From positions 1 through 15,808 of the forward strand of contig CAYPXJ010000033.1 of the NCBI GenBank assembly GCA_964414595.1: a stretch of DNA of 15,808 nt, read 5' to 3'. Position numbers and translations under genes: made by a program. Shown piece after piece: positions 1 to 6,297 of this stretch. The number at the start of each line of letters is the position of its first letter. The stretch's first letter is position 1. This stretch comes from CAYPXJ01 sp964414595. GTDB lineage: Bacteria; Pseudomonadota; Alphaproteobacteria; Rickettsiales; CAIJLX01. The notes below the pieces were generated by a model, which did no database searches, was not told the DNA's origin, and worked only from the letters and a program-made list of their open reading frames with translations.

Positions 1-608
1 GTATCAGCACCGGAAGCGATAGCGTCAACGAAAATGCTGTCATTGCCAGCGTTACCTTGCAGGAAGTCTGCAGCCGTACCGCCTTCAACGCTATCAGCAC
101 CGTTGTCACCGTACACAATGAGAGCTTCAGTTGCCGAACCGCCGTTAAGGCTGTCTGCATCCGCACCGCCGCGAATCGTGTCGAGACCTTCATCTGCATC
201 AACAGTTACCGTGTCAGCACCCTGACCGCCGTTGATGAAATCATTACCGTCTTGACCGTTGATAGCATCGTTGCCGCCCAGACCGAGGATGTAATCATTA
301 CCAGTGCCCGGAGCAGTCGTCAGAACGCCACCAGCGCCTTGCGCCAGATCGTCCAGGTCGGTTGCCGTGGTGTTATCACCAACAACAACAGCTGCACCTG
401 CAACGCTAACGTTGGTGGTGGTAAGTTGGCCGATGGTTACGCCGGTGAGCGTAACGCTTTTGCCGCCGGATGTAACGCGAAGACCGCCCGTCACCGATGT
501 GAAGGAAAGGTCGGACGCATTAATCGAGCCGAAAATCAAAACGTCGCTAGCAACGTCGAAGCCGAGCGTAGCGCCGTTAGAAAGGTTGGAAAAAATATAA
601 TCAGTCAT
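1..608 (-). CDS. RTX-type calcium-binding repeat protein, N-terminal part (runs off left edge)
   Basis: The reverse complement is open from an ATG at 608-606 to the left edge, 202 codons without a stop. From about residue 100 it shows glycine/aspartate-rich nonapeptide repeats of the hemolysin type, for example LGGNDAING, QDGNDFINGG and GNAGNDSIF. Such repeats bind calcium in a parallel beta-roll and are typical of proteins exported by type I secretion. The first 80 or so residues are Ser/Thr/Val/Gly-rich and lack an N-terminal signal peptide, which fits export by a C-terminal signal that would lie outside the window. A strong ribosome-binding site AAGGAG (622-617 on the minus strand) sits 8 bases before the start. 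The ligand, enzyme activity and total length cannot be known because the C-terminus is missing. Repeats are degenerate (e.g. GGADADSLNGG, GGTAADFLQG). The family call is firm, the specific function unknown. Confidence 0.88.
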   Translation of the reverse strand, partial: MTDYIFSNLSNGATLGFDVASDVLIFGSINASDLSFTSVTGGLRVTSGGKSVTLTGVTIGQLTTTNVSVAGAAVVVGDNTTATDLDDLAQGAGGVLTTAPGTGNDYILGLGGNDAINGQDGNDFINGGQGADTVTVDADEGLDTIRGGADADSLNGGSATEALIVYGDNGADSVEGGTAADFLQGNAGNDSIFVDAIASGAD

Positions 609-647
609 GCTCTTGTCTCCTTATGGTTAAGAACCTGCACTAGGTTT

Positions 648-696
648 TAGATGTGACCACATGAATTGATCACGTGCGAAGACACATCTAATTCAT
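648..696. promoter_or_regulatory. Interlocking inverted repeats upstream of the RTX gene
   Basis: An 8-base dyad, TAGATGTG (648-655) with CACATCTA (683-690), interlocks with a 7-base dyad, ATGAATT (661-667) with AATTCAT (690-696). The palindromes TGATCA (667-672) and CACGTG (671-676) lie between them. The cluster is 40-90 bases before the RTX start codon. It could be an operator or two alternative leader hairpins. I saw no convincing -35/-10 pair nearby. The rest of the 609-848 gap holds one perfect small hairpin (796-811, GTTGCA/TGCAAC) not followed by a U-run in either direction. Confidence 0.35.
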
Positions 697-848
697 GCGC
701 ATTCGTATATCAATCATTTTATTTCCAGCGAGGCAACCCATTTTGCGGAGAGCGCATTTGTAAAAGGGCCGATTTACGGTTTGTTTTTTATCTTTGTTGC
801 ATCTTTGCAACGCATATATCAGCGTGCGAATAATTTTTTATAAACTAT

Positions 849-1718
849 TTATGCCTCATCTTTAAGCGGTCGTTCGATCAGTGTGGAAAGCGCATTTTTC
901 AACGTTATTTTGCGTGAAACAATGTGCGCGGTTGCTTCTGCAATCGGCATCGCAACGTGATATTTTTCCGCGAGAAGCAACGCCGCTTGCGCCGTTGGCA
1001 CACCTTCTGTAAGCGCATCAGAAGCATCTTCATTTTGTGCAAACGCAACACCAAACGCCATGTTGCGCGATGTTGCGCTGCCGCATGTAAGCACCATATC
1101 GCCGATACCGGCAAGTCCGTAAACTGTGGCTTCTTTACCGCCCATGGCACAAACCAGTCGCCGCATTTCAACCAGCGCGCGCGTGATGAGAGCGGCCCGC
1201 GCGTTTTCACCAAGGCCCGCGCCGGTAATCATGCCGCACGCAATCGCATACACATTTTTCAGCGCGCCCGCGAGCGCAACACCCACGCGATCGTCTTGTG
1301 CATAAAGTCGCAGTTGCGGCGTGGTTAACAATTTTTGCAGCGTACGCGCTTCGTCCATATTCACCGCCGCGATCGCGCTGGCTGCGGGTTTACCTTCTTT
1401 GATCTCGTGCGCGAAATTCGGGCCGGAAAGAATAGCGCTCTGCGCGCGCGGCAAAACTTCTTGCACCACTTCATGCATCAACTTACCGGTGCGAAGTTCG
1501 ATGCCTTTGGCACAAATCACAATCGTTGCAGATGTATCCGCAAAACCTGCGCACACATCGCGCACCGCCTGTGCGGGCACAGCAAGCAGCATGATATCAC
1601 GCGCGTGGCTGGCATTTGTCACAAATGCCACATCGCGCCCCGCCCGCGCATACACTTCTTTCAACGCGCTGCCCCACGCGCCTTGACCGATAATACCAAG
1701 GGATGTTTCTTTCTTCAT
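849..1718 (-). CDS. gpsA: NAD(P)-dependent glycerol-3-phosphate dehydrogenase, compact form
   Basis: This cytosolic enzyme reduces dihydroxyacetone phosphate to sn-glycerol 3-phosphate, the backbone of phospholipids. The 289-residue product has the Rossmann motif G11-x-G13-xx-G16, the KG pair at 71-72, LSGPNFAHE (97-105), GALKNVYAIA with the expected catalytic lysine at K154, and GLAGIGDMVLTC followed by S217-R218-N219 as in the family. It is clearly shorter than E. coli GpsA (339 residues). Aligned by eye, about 35 residues are absent between the second beta strand (DVAFVTN, 29-35) and the strand IMLLAVP (42-48). The missing part normally carries the adenosine-side loop and the NxxYLP segment. 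The reading frame is continuous, so this is not a visible frameshift. No good Shine-Dalgarno is seen before the ATG. The gene diverges from the NDUFA12-like gene across 65 bases. The family is certain; activity of the compact form is inferred from conserved catalytic residues. Confidence 0.93.
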   Translation of the reverse strand: MKKETSLGIIGQGAWGSALKEVYARAGRDVAFVTNASHARDIMLLAVPAQAVRDVCAGFADTSATIVICAKGIELRTGKLMHEVVQEVLPRAQSAILSGPNFAHEIKEGKPAASAIAAVNMDEARTLQKLLTTPQLRLYAQDDRVGVALAGALKNVYAIACGMITGAGLGENARAALITRALVEMRRLVCAMGGKEATVYGLAGIGDMVLTCGSATSRNMAFGVAFAQNEDASDALTEGVPTAQAALLLAEKYHVAMPIAEATAHIVSRKITLKNALSTLIERPLKDEA

Positions 1719-1783
1719 TGAGTGTTGCGTCTAAATAATTTATTACGTAGAGACAACATAAAAGCTGCAACCCCTATTTTCAC

Positions 1784-2155
1784 ATGTCCCTCGGCACCTC
1801 ACTTTACACGATGCTTTTTGGCGAACTGGTTGGCGAAGATGATTTTGGCAACCGCTATTACCGCAGCCGTGTGCGTGGTTTTGGTTTGCGCCGTGAAGAA
1901 AAGCGTTGGGTGGTTTACAAAGGTCTTGCTGAACCCTCGAAAGTTCCGCCGGAATGGCATGGCTGGCTGCATTATACAGAAAACGAAATTCCTACTTCAA
2001 AAACCAATCGCCGCTATCGCTGGCAGCGCAATCATGTGCCCAATCTCACCGGCACCGTCTATGCGTATTATCCTTCCGGGCACGCGCTGAAAGGCGGCAA
2101 GCGCGCTCGCCAAACCGCGGATTACGTGGCCTGGAACCCGGAATCGAAAGAATAA
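1784..2155 (+). CDS. NDUFA12-like NADH:ubiquinone oxidoreductase accessory subunit
   Basis: The 123-residue protein matches the 17.2 kDa/NDUFA12 family, an accessory subunit on the matrix/cytoplasmic side of respiratory complex I, found in mitochondria and alphaproteobacteria. Diagnostic stretches are FGELVGEDDFGNRYY (12-26), RRWVVY-like EEKRWVVYKG, PPEWHGWLHYT and PNLTGTVYAYYPSGH. There is no signal peptide or membrane segment. Length is normal for bacterial members. The start lacks a clear Shine-Dalgarno, but the family N-terminus fits it. It is the first gene of a plus-strand run with mlaD (3 bases downstream) and the DUF2155 gene; this order recurs in alphaproteobacteria and suggests co-transcription rather than a shared reaction. 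The family assignment is strong; its role in assembling this organism's complex I is inferred. Confidence 0.92.
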   Translation: MSLGTSLYTMLFGELVGEDDFGNRYYRSRVRGFGLRREEKRWVVYKGLAEPSKVPPEWHGWLHYTENEIPTSKTNRRYRWQRNHVPNLTGTVYAYYPSGHALKGGKRARQTADYVAWNPESKE

Positions 2156-2158
2156 ATC

Positions 2159-2713
2159 ATGCACCGTAACGCCATTGAAACTTTGATCGGCGCTGTTGTG
2201 ATTATTATCGCGGCATGGTTTGTGATTTTTGCCTGGCGTAGCGCAAGTGTGGATGAAAAAGAGGGTTATACACTCTATGCGCGCTTTGATCGCGCGGACG
2301 GGGTAAATGTGGGTAGCGATGTCAAAATGAGCGGCATTAAAGTGGGCACGGTAACAAATCAAACCATTGATCCTGAAACCTATCTCGCCAAAGTCACTTT
2401 TACGGTGGAAAATGAACTTAAACTGCCCACCGATAGCTCCGTCGAAATCATCGGCGATGGTCTGCTGGGCTCTAAATATTTAGCCATCGTACCGGGTGCG
2501 GACACCGATTTTCTGACTGAGGGTGACGAGGTAAAATACACACAATCTTCCGTAAGTCTTGAGGCCCTCATCGGCAAATTCGTATTGGGCGGGGCTGACG
2601 AAAAGAAAAAAACCGAAGAAATGAGCGATCCGGCTAACCCCGCTGCGGCGGAAGAGGCCCCGGCATCCCCTGATCATTCCGATGCGCCTGAAACTCCTGC
2701 TTCAGGTCTTTAG
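2159..2713 (+). CDS. mlaD: MlaD-type MCE domain protein, lipid transport substrate-binding subunit
   Basis: MlaD is the periplasmic, inner-membrane-anchored MCE subunit of the Mla system, which moves phospholipids between the membranes and keeps the outer membrane asymmetric. The 184-residue product has an N-terminal membrane anchor (about residues 8-27, GAVVIIIAAWFVIFAW), followed by one MCE domain (about 37-115) with YARFDRADGVNVGSDVKMSG, IKVGTV, and the GDGLLGSKYLAI segment typical of MlaD. After about residue 140 the tail is a disordered Ala/Pro/Glu-rich stretch. The gene starts 3 bases after the NDUFA12-like stop, and its last 32 bases overlap the next gene in another frame. The partners mlaE, mlaF, mlaB and mlaC are not in this window; in alphaproteobacteria mlaD is often separated from them. 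The family call is very sure. Confidence 0.94.
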   Translation: MHRNAIETLIGAVVIIIAAWFVIFAWRSASVDEKEGYTLYARFDRADGVNVGSDVKMSGIKVGTVTNQTIDPETYLAKVTFTVENELKLPTDSSVEIIGDGLLGSKYLAIVPGADTDFLTEGDEVKYTQSSVSLEALIGKFVLGGADEKKKTEEMSDPANPAAAEEAPASPDHSDAPETPASGL

Positions 2714-3311
2714 TCTTGTATTTTTAGGGCTGATAGCCCCTGCTTTCGCGCAAGAAGCGCCGGAGGAACCCACGCTCGCGCCGGCAGAAGCGCCGGAAAT
2801 CCAAGAAATAATGCCAGATACCGCGCCAGAGGAACCCGTACCTGCGCCGCCCACCCGCATTAAAGTTAAGGAACCCGCGGCAGATAGCGAATTTCCGGCC
2901 AATTCCATGCCCGAATCCGATCTGATGAGCCAAAGGCAGGAAGAGGCCAAAAAACAGCAACAACAAGCCGATCTCTACGGCGGAATTCACTACACCGCCG
3001 AAATTCGCGGGCTGGATAAGCTCACCACCCGTATTTCCACGCTTAAACTCCGCAAGGCGGTGCCGACACAATTCGGCACTTTATCCATCAAACTCAGGGT
3101 TTGCCGCAATAATGATAATGCCTACCAGCGCGGCGCGGCGGCGTTGCTGGAAGTGGCGGAAATCGAGATAGTTCCGCCTAGTACACCGCAGGATAAAGCC
3201 ACAGAAAAACGCAAAATTATCTACAATGGATGGATGTTCTCCGATTCGCCTTCGTTGAACCCCTTCGATCACGCAGTTTACGACCTCGCGCTGATCTCCT
3301 GCGGCAATTAA
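2682..3311 (+). CDS. Secreted DUF2155 domain protein
   Basis: The 209-residue product begins with a signal peptide (RLKLLLQVFSLVFLGLIA, probable cleavage after AFA at residue 23), so it is likely periplasmic. Residues 24-95 are a Pro/Glu/Ala-rich linker followed by a Gln/Lys-rich stretch. Residues about 98-209 form a DUF2155 domain, seen in AEIRGLDKLTTRI, FGTLSIKLRVC, YNGWMFSDSPSLNPFDHAVYDL and a cysteine three residues from the end (C207). C141 and C207 are a plausible disulfide pair. The start lies inside mlaD with a 32-base overlap; it is chosen because it alone gives the full signal peptide. No clear Shine-Dalgarno is seen, so expression may depend on translation of mlaD. The domain's function is unknown; its constant place next to NDUFA12-like and mlaD genes hints at an envelope role. 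Confidence 0.9.
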   Translation: MRLKLLLQVFSLVFLGLIAPAFAQEAPEEPTLAPAEAPEIQEIMPDTAPEEPVPAPPTRIKVKEPAADSEFPANSMPESDLMSQRQEEAKKQQQQADLYGGIHYTAEIRGLDKLTTRISTLKLRKAVPTQFGTLSIKLRVCRNNDNAYQRGAAALLEVAEIEIVPPSTPQDKATEKRKIIYNGWMFSDSPSLNPFDHAVYDLALISCGN

Positions 3312-3356
3312 CGTAAATTTAACCAATTTCCGCTAATTTAGAGGGTTGGAGCACCT

Positions 3357-4547
3357 ATGACCCACCCGGAAGCAGAAATCCAGGGCCCCTTTGCCCGGCT
3401 TTACGAAGAAAAACACGCATTTTGTGATGCGTTGGAAACCATTGCGCGCAACTATCCCGCACGCGCGCAAAAATGCGAGGATATGGCGGATTTCTATGAA
3501 GAGATAGTGGATAACCTCTCTAAAAATACGGAAGAGTTTAGAGATCCCAGTAAACAAATTGAAAACCTTGATAAGCCTTTGTACAACCTCATTAGAGGTG
3601 AAGAACATTCCCCGGAAGGGGAAGCCATTCTCGGGGTTGTCACCCTTACTTTTCCCCAAGCACTGCGTCATCTTAAAGCGCTTTCTACCATGAGAGAAGC
3701 TATCCGTAATATTGCTCAGATTGTAAAAGAAGATTTGCCTCCGAATGATCGCATTCTATCACAACTTGGCAGGCTGTTTAGCCATGCAGAAATGGTGCAT
3801 TATTTATTGCGAAAGCAGCATCTTGATATAACGAATATACAAGCCTCACTAGAACCTATGCGCGAAGCAATTTCTTCCATTTACACGTATGCGGCCCAAA
3901 AAAAAGAGCTGCCCCTAACCGAATCCATCGTAGAGTTTGGTCAATCAATCAACAGGCAGCTTTATAAACTTACCGATATGCAAAGCCTTCAGATCAAGCT
4001 TCCCGATGCTGATTTAACCCCGCCACCTGATTCGGATGTAATGCTCATCGAAGATTGGAAGCCTTCTCCGAAAAAGGAACATGCGGCTTATATCATTCAC
4101 TCAAGTGAATTTATTGACAGAGCGCATACCCTTGCGCGCAATTTTTCTTTTTCCGATGATAGAAAGTTAGACCATTTTTACAGCCTTTGTGAAGATGTTA
4201 GGGATCATATGACCGCGATGGAATTTTGTCTTGGCCGGCTTCTGTCGGATAATCAGGAGGAACTCACCGTCCTTTACCCACCCCGACCAAGCCCCGAAAG
4301 TTTCGTGCAAAAACTAAATGCAGCACATCACATCAGCCTCAATGTCCGCCAGGGGCTTAGAGCTTTACAGCAATTTCAAGAAATTGACGATATTCAGGCA
4401 GAAAATAGCCATAACAGCAAACAGTCTCCCAACCCTGGCCAAAAATTTCAAACCTTGCTTACAGTTGCGCGGAAAACCTTTAAGAACGCTCGTAAATTAC
4501 TTGAGGAACTTAATACGGAAGCGTCTTATCATTCCCGCAATAACTAA
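3357..4547 (+). CDS. Hypothetical protein, predicted helical, soluble
   Basis: I do not recognise this 396-residue protein. It has no signal peptide, no membrane segment and no enzyme motif I know. The sequence is rich in Glu, Lys, Leu and Gln with long amphipathic stretches (for example residues about 100-200, and KTFKNARKLLEELNTE near the end), so an all-helical fold with possible coiled coil is likely. A central loop near residues 210-245 is Pro/Asp-rich (LTPPPDSDV). A good Shine-Dalgarno, GGAG at 3348-3351, lies 5 bases before the ATG, which supports the start. It sits between the DUF2155 gene (45 bases upstream) and the rpmI promoter. By eye it is more AT-rich than the neighbouring housekeeping genes, in keeping with a lineage-specific or acquired gene. 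The long uninterrupted frame with a good start supports its reality; the function is unknown. Confidence 0.87.
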   Translation: MTHPEAEIQGPFARLYEEKHAFCDALETIARNYPARAQKCEDMADFYEEIVDNLSKNTEEFRDPSKQIENLDKPLYNLIRGEEHSPEGEAILGVVTLTFPQALRHLKALSTMREAIRNIAQIVKEDLPPNDRILSQLGRLFSHAEMVHYLLRKQHLDITNIQASLEPMREAISSIYTYAAQKKELPLTESIVEFGQSINRQLYKLTDMQSLQIKLPDADLTPPPDSDVMLIEDWKPSPKKEHAAYIIHSSEFIDRAHTLARNFSFSDDRKLDHFYSLCEDVRDHMTAMEFCLGRLLSDNQEELTVLYPPRPSPESFVQKLNAAHHISLNVRQGLRALQQFQEIDDIQAENSHNSKQSPNPGQKFQTLLTVARKTFKNARKLLEELNTEASYHSRNN

Positions 4548-4550
4548 CCC

Positions 4551-4578
4551 TTGCTATCCTTAAGAATTCTGTTATAAA
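4551..4578 (+). promoter_or_regulatory. Probable sigma70-type promoter for rpmI-rplT
   Basis: TTGCTA (4551-4556) and TATAAA (4573-4578) are separated by 16 bases, close to the housekeeping consensus TTGACA-17-TATAAT. Transcription would begin near 4585, just before the hairpin at 4587-4618 and about 55 bases before rpmI. The -35 lies 4 bases after the stop of the preceding gene. The call comes from sequence only. Confidence 0.55.
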
Positions 4579-4586
4579 CCCCGTTC

Positions 4587-4623
4587 CGCACGCCGTGGCA
4601 ACCGCTTGCCCGGCTGCGTTTTT
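4587..4623 (+). terminator. Terminator-like hairpin in the rpmI leader
   Basis: CGCA-c-GCCG-t-GGCAA (4587-4601) pairs with TTGCC-CGGC-TGCG (4606-4618): 13 base pairs with two single-base bulges and a CCGC tetraloop, followed at once by five T (4619-4623). This is a textbook intrinsic terminator shape. It lies after the predicted promoter and 15 bases before the rpmI ATG. It may end transcripts from the upstream gene, act as an attenuator for the ribosomal protein genes, or both. Confidence 0.7.
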
Positions 4624-4638
4624 AACAGGAGCATTAAT

Positions 4639-4839
4639 ATGCCAAAACTGAAGACAAAAAGCGGCGTGAAGAAGCGTTTTAAGCTCACCGCCTCTGGTAA
4701 AGTAAAACATGCACAATCCGGCAAGCGCCATGGTATGCGCAAGCGCAGCAAGCGTTCCTTGCGTGATCAACGCGGCATGCAAGTGCTGAATGAGTCGGAT
4801 GCAAAAATTGTAAAACTTTACACGCCATACGGCCTGTAA
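4639..4839 (+). CDS. rpmI: 50S ribosomal protein L35
   Basis: A 66-residue basic protein that begins MPKLKTKSGVKKRF and continues LTASGKVKHAQSGKRHG, the standard bacterial L35 signature; normal length. L35 is a component of the large ribosomal subunit. The start at 4639 is chosen over an in-frame ATG at 4606 because the family begins MPK(L/M)K and because AGGAG (4627-4631) sits 7 bases before it; the earlier ATG lies inside the leader hairpin. The gene is followed by rplT after 23 bases, the usual pair. infC, which often precedes rpmI, is not adjacent here. Expression is likely set by the promoter and hairpin just upstream; in other bacteria this operon is autoregulated by L20, but no L20-binding fold was identified here. 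Confidence 0.97.
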   Translation: MPKLKTKSGVKKRFKLTASGKVKHAQSGKRHGMRKRSKRSLRDQRGMQVLNESDAKIVKLYTPYGL

Positions 4840-4862
4840 TCCTTATATAACAGAGGTTTAAC

Positions 4863-5219
4863 ATGACAAATTCTTTACCAAAAGTTGCCAGCCGCGCGCG
4901 CCGCAAAAAAATACTGAAGGCCGCGAAAGGCTACCGTGGTCGCCATAAGGACCTTATCACCGTTGCGCGCGAAAAAGTCGAAAAGGGCATGCAATATGCC
5001 TACCGCGACCGTCGCAATCGCAAGCGTGATTTCCGTTCGCTCTGGATTCTGCGTATCAACGCTGCCGTGCGCGAGCAAGGCCTCATCTACTCGCAATTCA
5101 TGAACGGCGTGAAAAAGGCGAATATTTCCCTGAATCGCAAAATGCTGGCGGAACTCGCGGTAAACGAGCCGGAAGCATTCAAAGCCATCGTCGAACAGGC
5201 TAAAAAAGCATTAGCTTAG
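4863..5219 (+). CDS. rplT: 50S ribosomal protein L20
   Basis: The 118-residue product is L20, an early-assembly 23S rRNA-binding protein and, in several bacteria, the translational repressor of its own operon. The conserved core is clear: KKILKAAKGYRGR, QYAYRDRRNRKRDFR, LWILRINAAVREQGL, YSQFMNGVKKA and the helical C-terminus EAFKAIVEQAKKALA. Length is standard. The first eight residues, MTNSLPKV, differ from the usual basic MARVKRGV, so the extreme N-terminal rRNA-binding tail has lost positive charge. AGAGG (4852-4856) lies 6 bases upstream as ribosome-binding site. The gene is 23 bases after rpmI and 46 bases before pheS, so one transcript could carry the block through pheT. The identity is certain. 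Confidence 0.97.
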   Translation: MTNSLPKVASRARRKKILKAAKGYRGRHKDLITVAREKVEKGMQYAYRDRRNRKRDFRSLWILRINAAVREQGLIYSQFMNGVKKANISLNRKMLAELAVNEPEAFKAIVEQAKKALA

Positions 5220-5243
5220 TTATTTGTGCCCGGTGCTTAGGAA

Positions 5244-5264
5244 GGCACGAGGCACAAGGCACCA
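5244..5264 (+). repeat. Heptamer tandem array GGCACNA x3 at the pheS ribosome-binding site
   Basis: GGCACGA (5244-5250), GGCACAA (5251-5257) and GGCACCA (5258-5264) are three exact-period 7-base units that end one base before the pheS ATG at 5266. The AAGG likely used as Shine-Dalgarno (5256-5259) lies inside the array. GTGCC (5226-5230) and GGTGC (5232-5236) just upstream are complementary to the repeats, so a small hairpin that hides the ribosome-binding site is possible. Confidence 0.7.
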
Positions 5265-5265
5265 C

Positions 5266-6297
5266 ATGCTCGACGAAGCCCTAAAATCTATCGCATCTGC
5301 TGCGTCGCTAGAGGCGCTGGACGCCTTGCGCGTGCAGTATCTCGGCAAATCCGGGGTAATTACCGAACAGCTGAAGAATCTCGGCAAGCTCCCGCCGGAA
5401 GAGCGGAAGGAAGCCGGGCAGAAGCTGAACGAAACCAAAAACGCCATCACCGCTGCCATCGACGATAAAAAATCCTCGTTGGAACGTGCGGCGCTTGATC
5501 AAAAGCTCGCCACTGAAAAAGTCGATATCACCCTGCCGATTCGCCCCGAACGTGAAGGCCGCATCCACCCGATTTCGCAAACGATTGAAGAACTCACCAG
5601 CATTTTCGGTTCGATGGGCTTTTCGCATGTCGAAGGGCCGGATATCGAAGATGACTACCACAACTTCACTGCCCTCAACATCCCGGCGCATCACCCCGCG
5701 CGCGAAATGCAAGATACGTTCTTCCTTAACCGACCACCGACCACTGACCACCAACCACTTGTCTTACGCACCCAAACTTCCTCGGTGCAAATCCGGGCGA
5801 TGGAAAAGGGCAAGCCGCCGTTCAAAATCATTTCGATTGGCCGGGTTTATCGCAGCGATTGGGATCAAACGCACACACCGATGTTCCACCAGATTGAAGG
5901 CCTTTATATTGATAAAAACATCAACATGGGGCATCTCAAAGGCTGCCTGCTGGAGTTTTTGAGCCGGTTTTTTGAGCGCGACTCGGTTCCGCTGCGTTTC
6001 CGCCCCAGCTATTTCCCGTTCACCGAACCTTCGGCGGAAGTCGATATCGGCTGCAAGCGTTCGAAAAGCGAAATCACCATCGGCGAAGGTTCCGATTGGT
6101 TAGAAATCTTGGGCTGCGGCATGGTGCACTCGAACGTGCTCAAAAATGTCGGGCTGGATCCTGCTCAGTGGCAGGGCTTCGCGTTCGGCATTGGCATTGA
6201 ACGCCTCGCGATGCTCAAATACGGCATCCCTGATCTCCGCACCTTCTTCGAATCCGATACGCGCTGGCTGCAACATTATGGCTTCAAGGCGGTGTAA
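5266..6297 (+). CDS. pheS: Phenylalanyl-tRNA synthetase alpha subunit
   Basis: PheS forms the (alpha-beta)2 class II synthetase that charges tRNA-Phe and holds the catalytic site. From the ATG at 5266 the protein has 343 residues, the family's usual size. An N-terminal coiled-coil arm (about 1-90) with YLGKSGVITEQLKNLG binds tRNA. The catalytic core has motif 2 (RVYRSDWDQTHTPMFHQIEG) and motif 3 (GFAFGIGIERLAMLKYGI). The in-frame ATG at 5224 would add 14 residues with no family match; the 5266 start has AAGG 6 bases upstream and the expected LDEALKSI beginning. A heptamer array (5729-5759) encodes RPPTTDHQPL at residues 156-165, replacing a variable loop just before the conserved LRTQTSSVQIR. 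pheT follows with no gap. The identity is certain. Confidence 0.97.
   Translation: MLDEALKSIASAASLEALDALRVQYLGKSGVITEQLKNLGKLPPEERKEAGQKLNETKNAITAAIDDKKSSLERAALDQKLATEKVDITLPIRPEREGRIHPISQTIEELTSIFGSMGFSHVEGPDIEDDYHNFTALNIPAHHPAREMQDTFFLNRPPTTDHQPLVLRTQTSSVQIRAMEKGKPPFKIISIGRVYRSDWDQTHTPMFHQIEGLYIDKNINMGHLKGCLLEFLSRFFERDSVPLRFRPSYFPFTEPSAEVDIGCKRSKSEITIGEGSDWLEILGCGMVHSNVLKNVGLDPAQWQGFAFGIGIERLAMLKYGIPDLRTFFESDTRWLQHYGFKAV
5729..5759 (+). repeat. ACYGAYC heptamer array inside pheS
   Basis: Four heptamers plus a part: ACCGACC (5729), ACCGACC (5736), ACTGACC (5743), ACCAACC (5750), ACT (5757-5759). In the pheS frame they encode RPPTTDHQPL in the loop before the conserved LRTQTS segment. The same unit recurs in pheT. 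Confidence 0.85.

Noticed and set aside
57..650. Long plus-strand open frame across the left edge
   Set aside because: It is antisense to the RTX gene. The minus-strand frame has calcium-binding nonapeptide repeats and a strong ribosome-binding site, whereas this one has no family features.
796..811. Perfect hairpin GTTGCA-TCTT-TGCAAC after gpsA, considered as terminator
   Set aside because: Only six base pairs, AT-rich, and not followed by a U-run in the direction of gpsA transcription.
924..1721. Plus-strand open frames opposite gpsA
   Set aside because: Cys/His/Arg-rich shadows of a well-supported gpsA, with no ribosome-binding site or domain.
1725..1763. Promoter between gpsA and the NDUFA12-like gene (TTGCGT with TAGAGA or CATAAA)
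   Set aside because: A promoter must be near, but the candidate boxes match the consensus too poorly to annotate.
4606..4638. Upstream in-frame ATG of rpmI
   Set aside because: It lies in the leader hairpin, has no Shine-Dalgarno, and would add 11 residues not found in L35.
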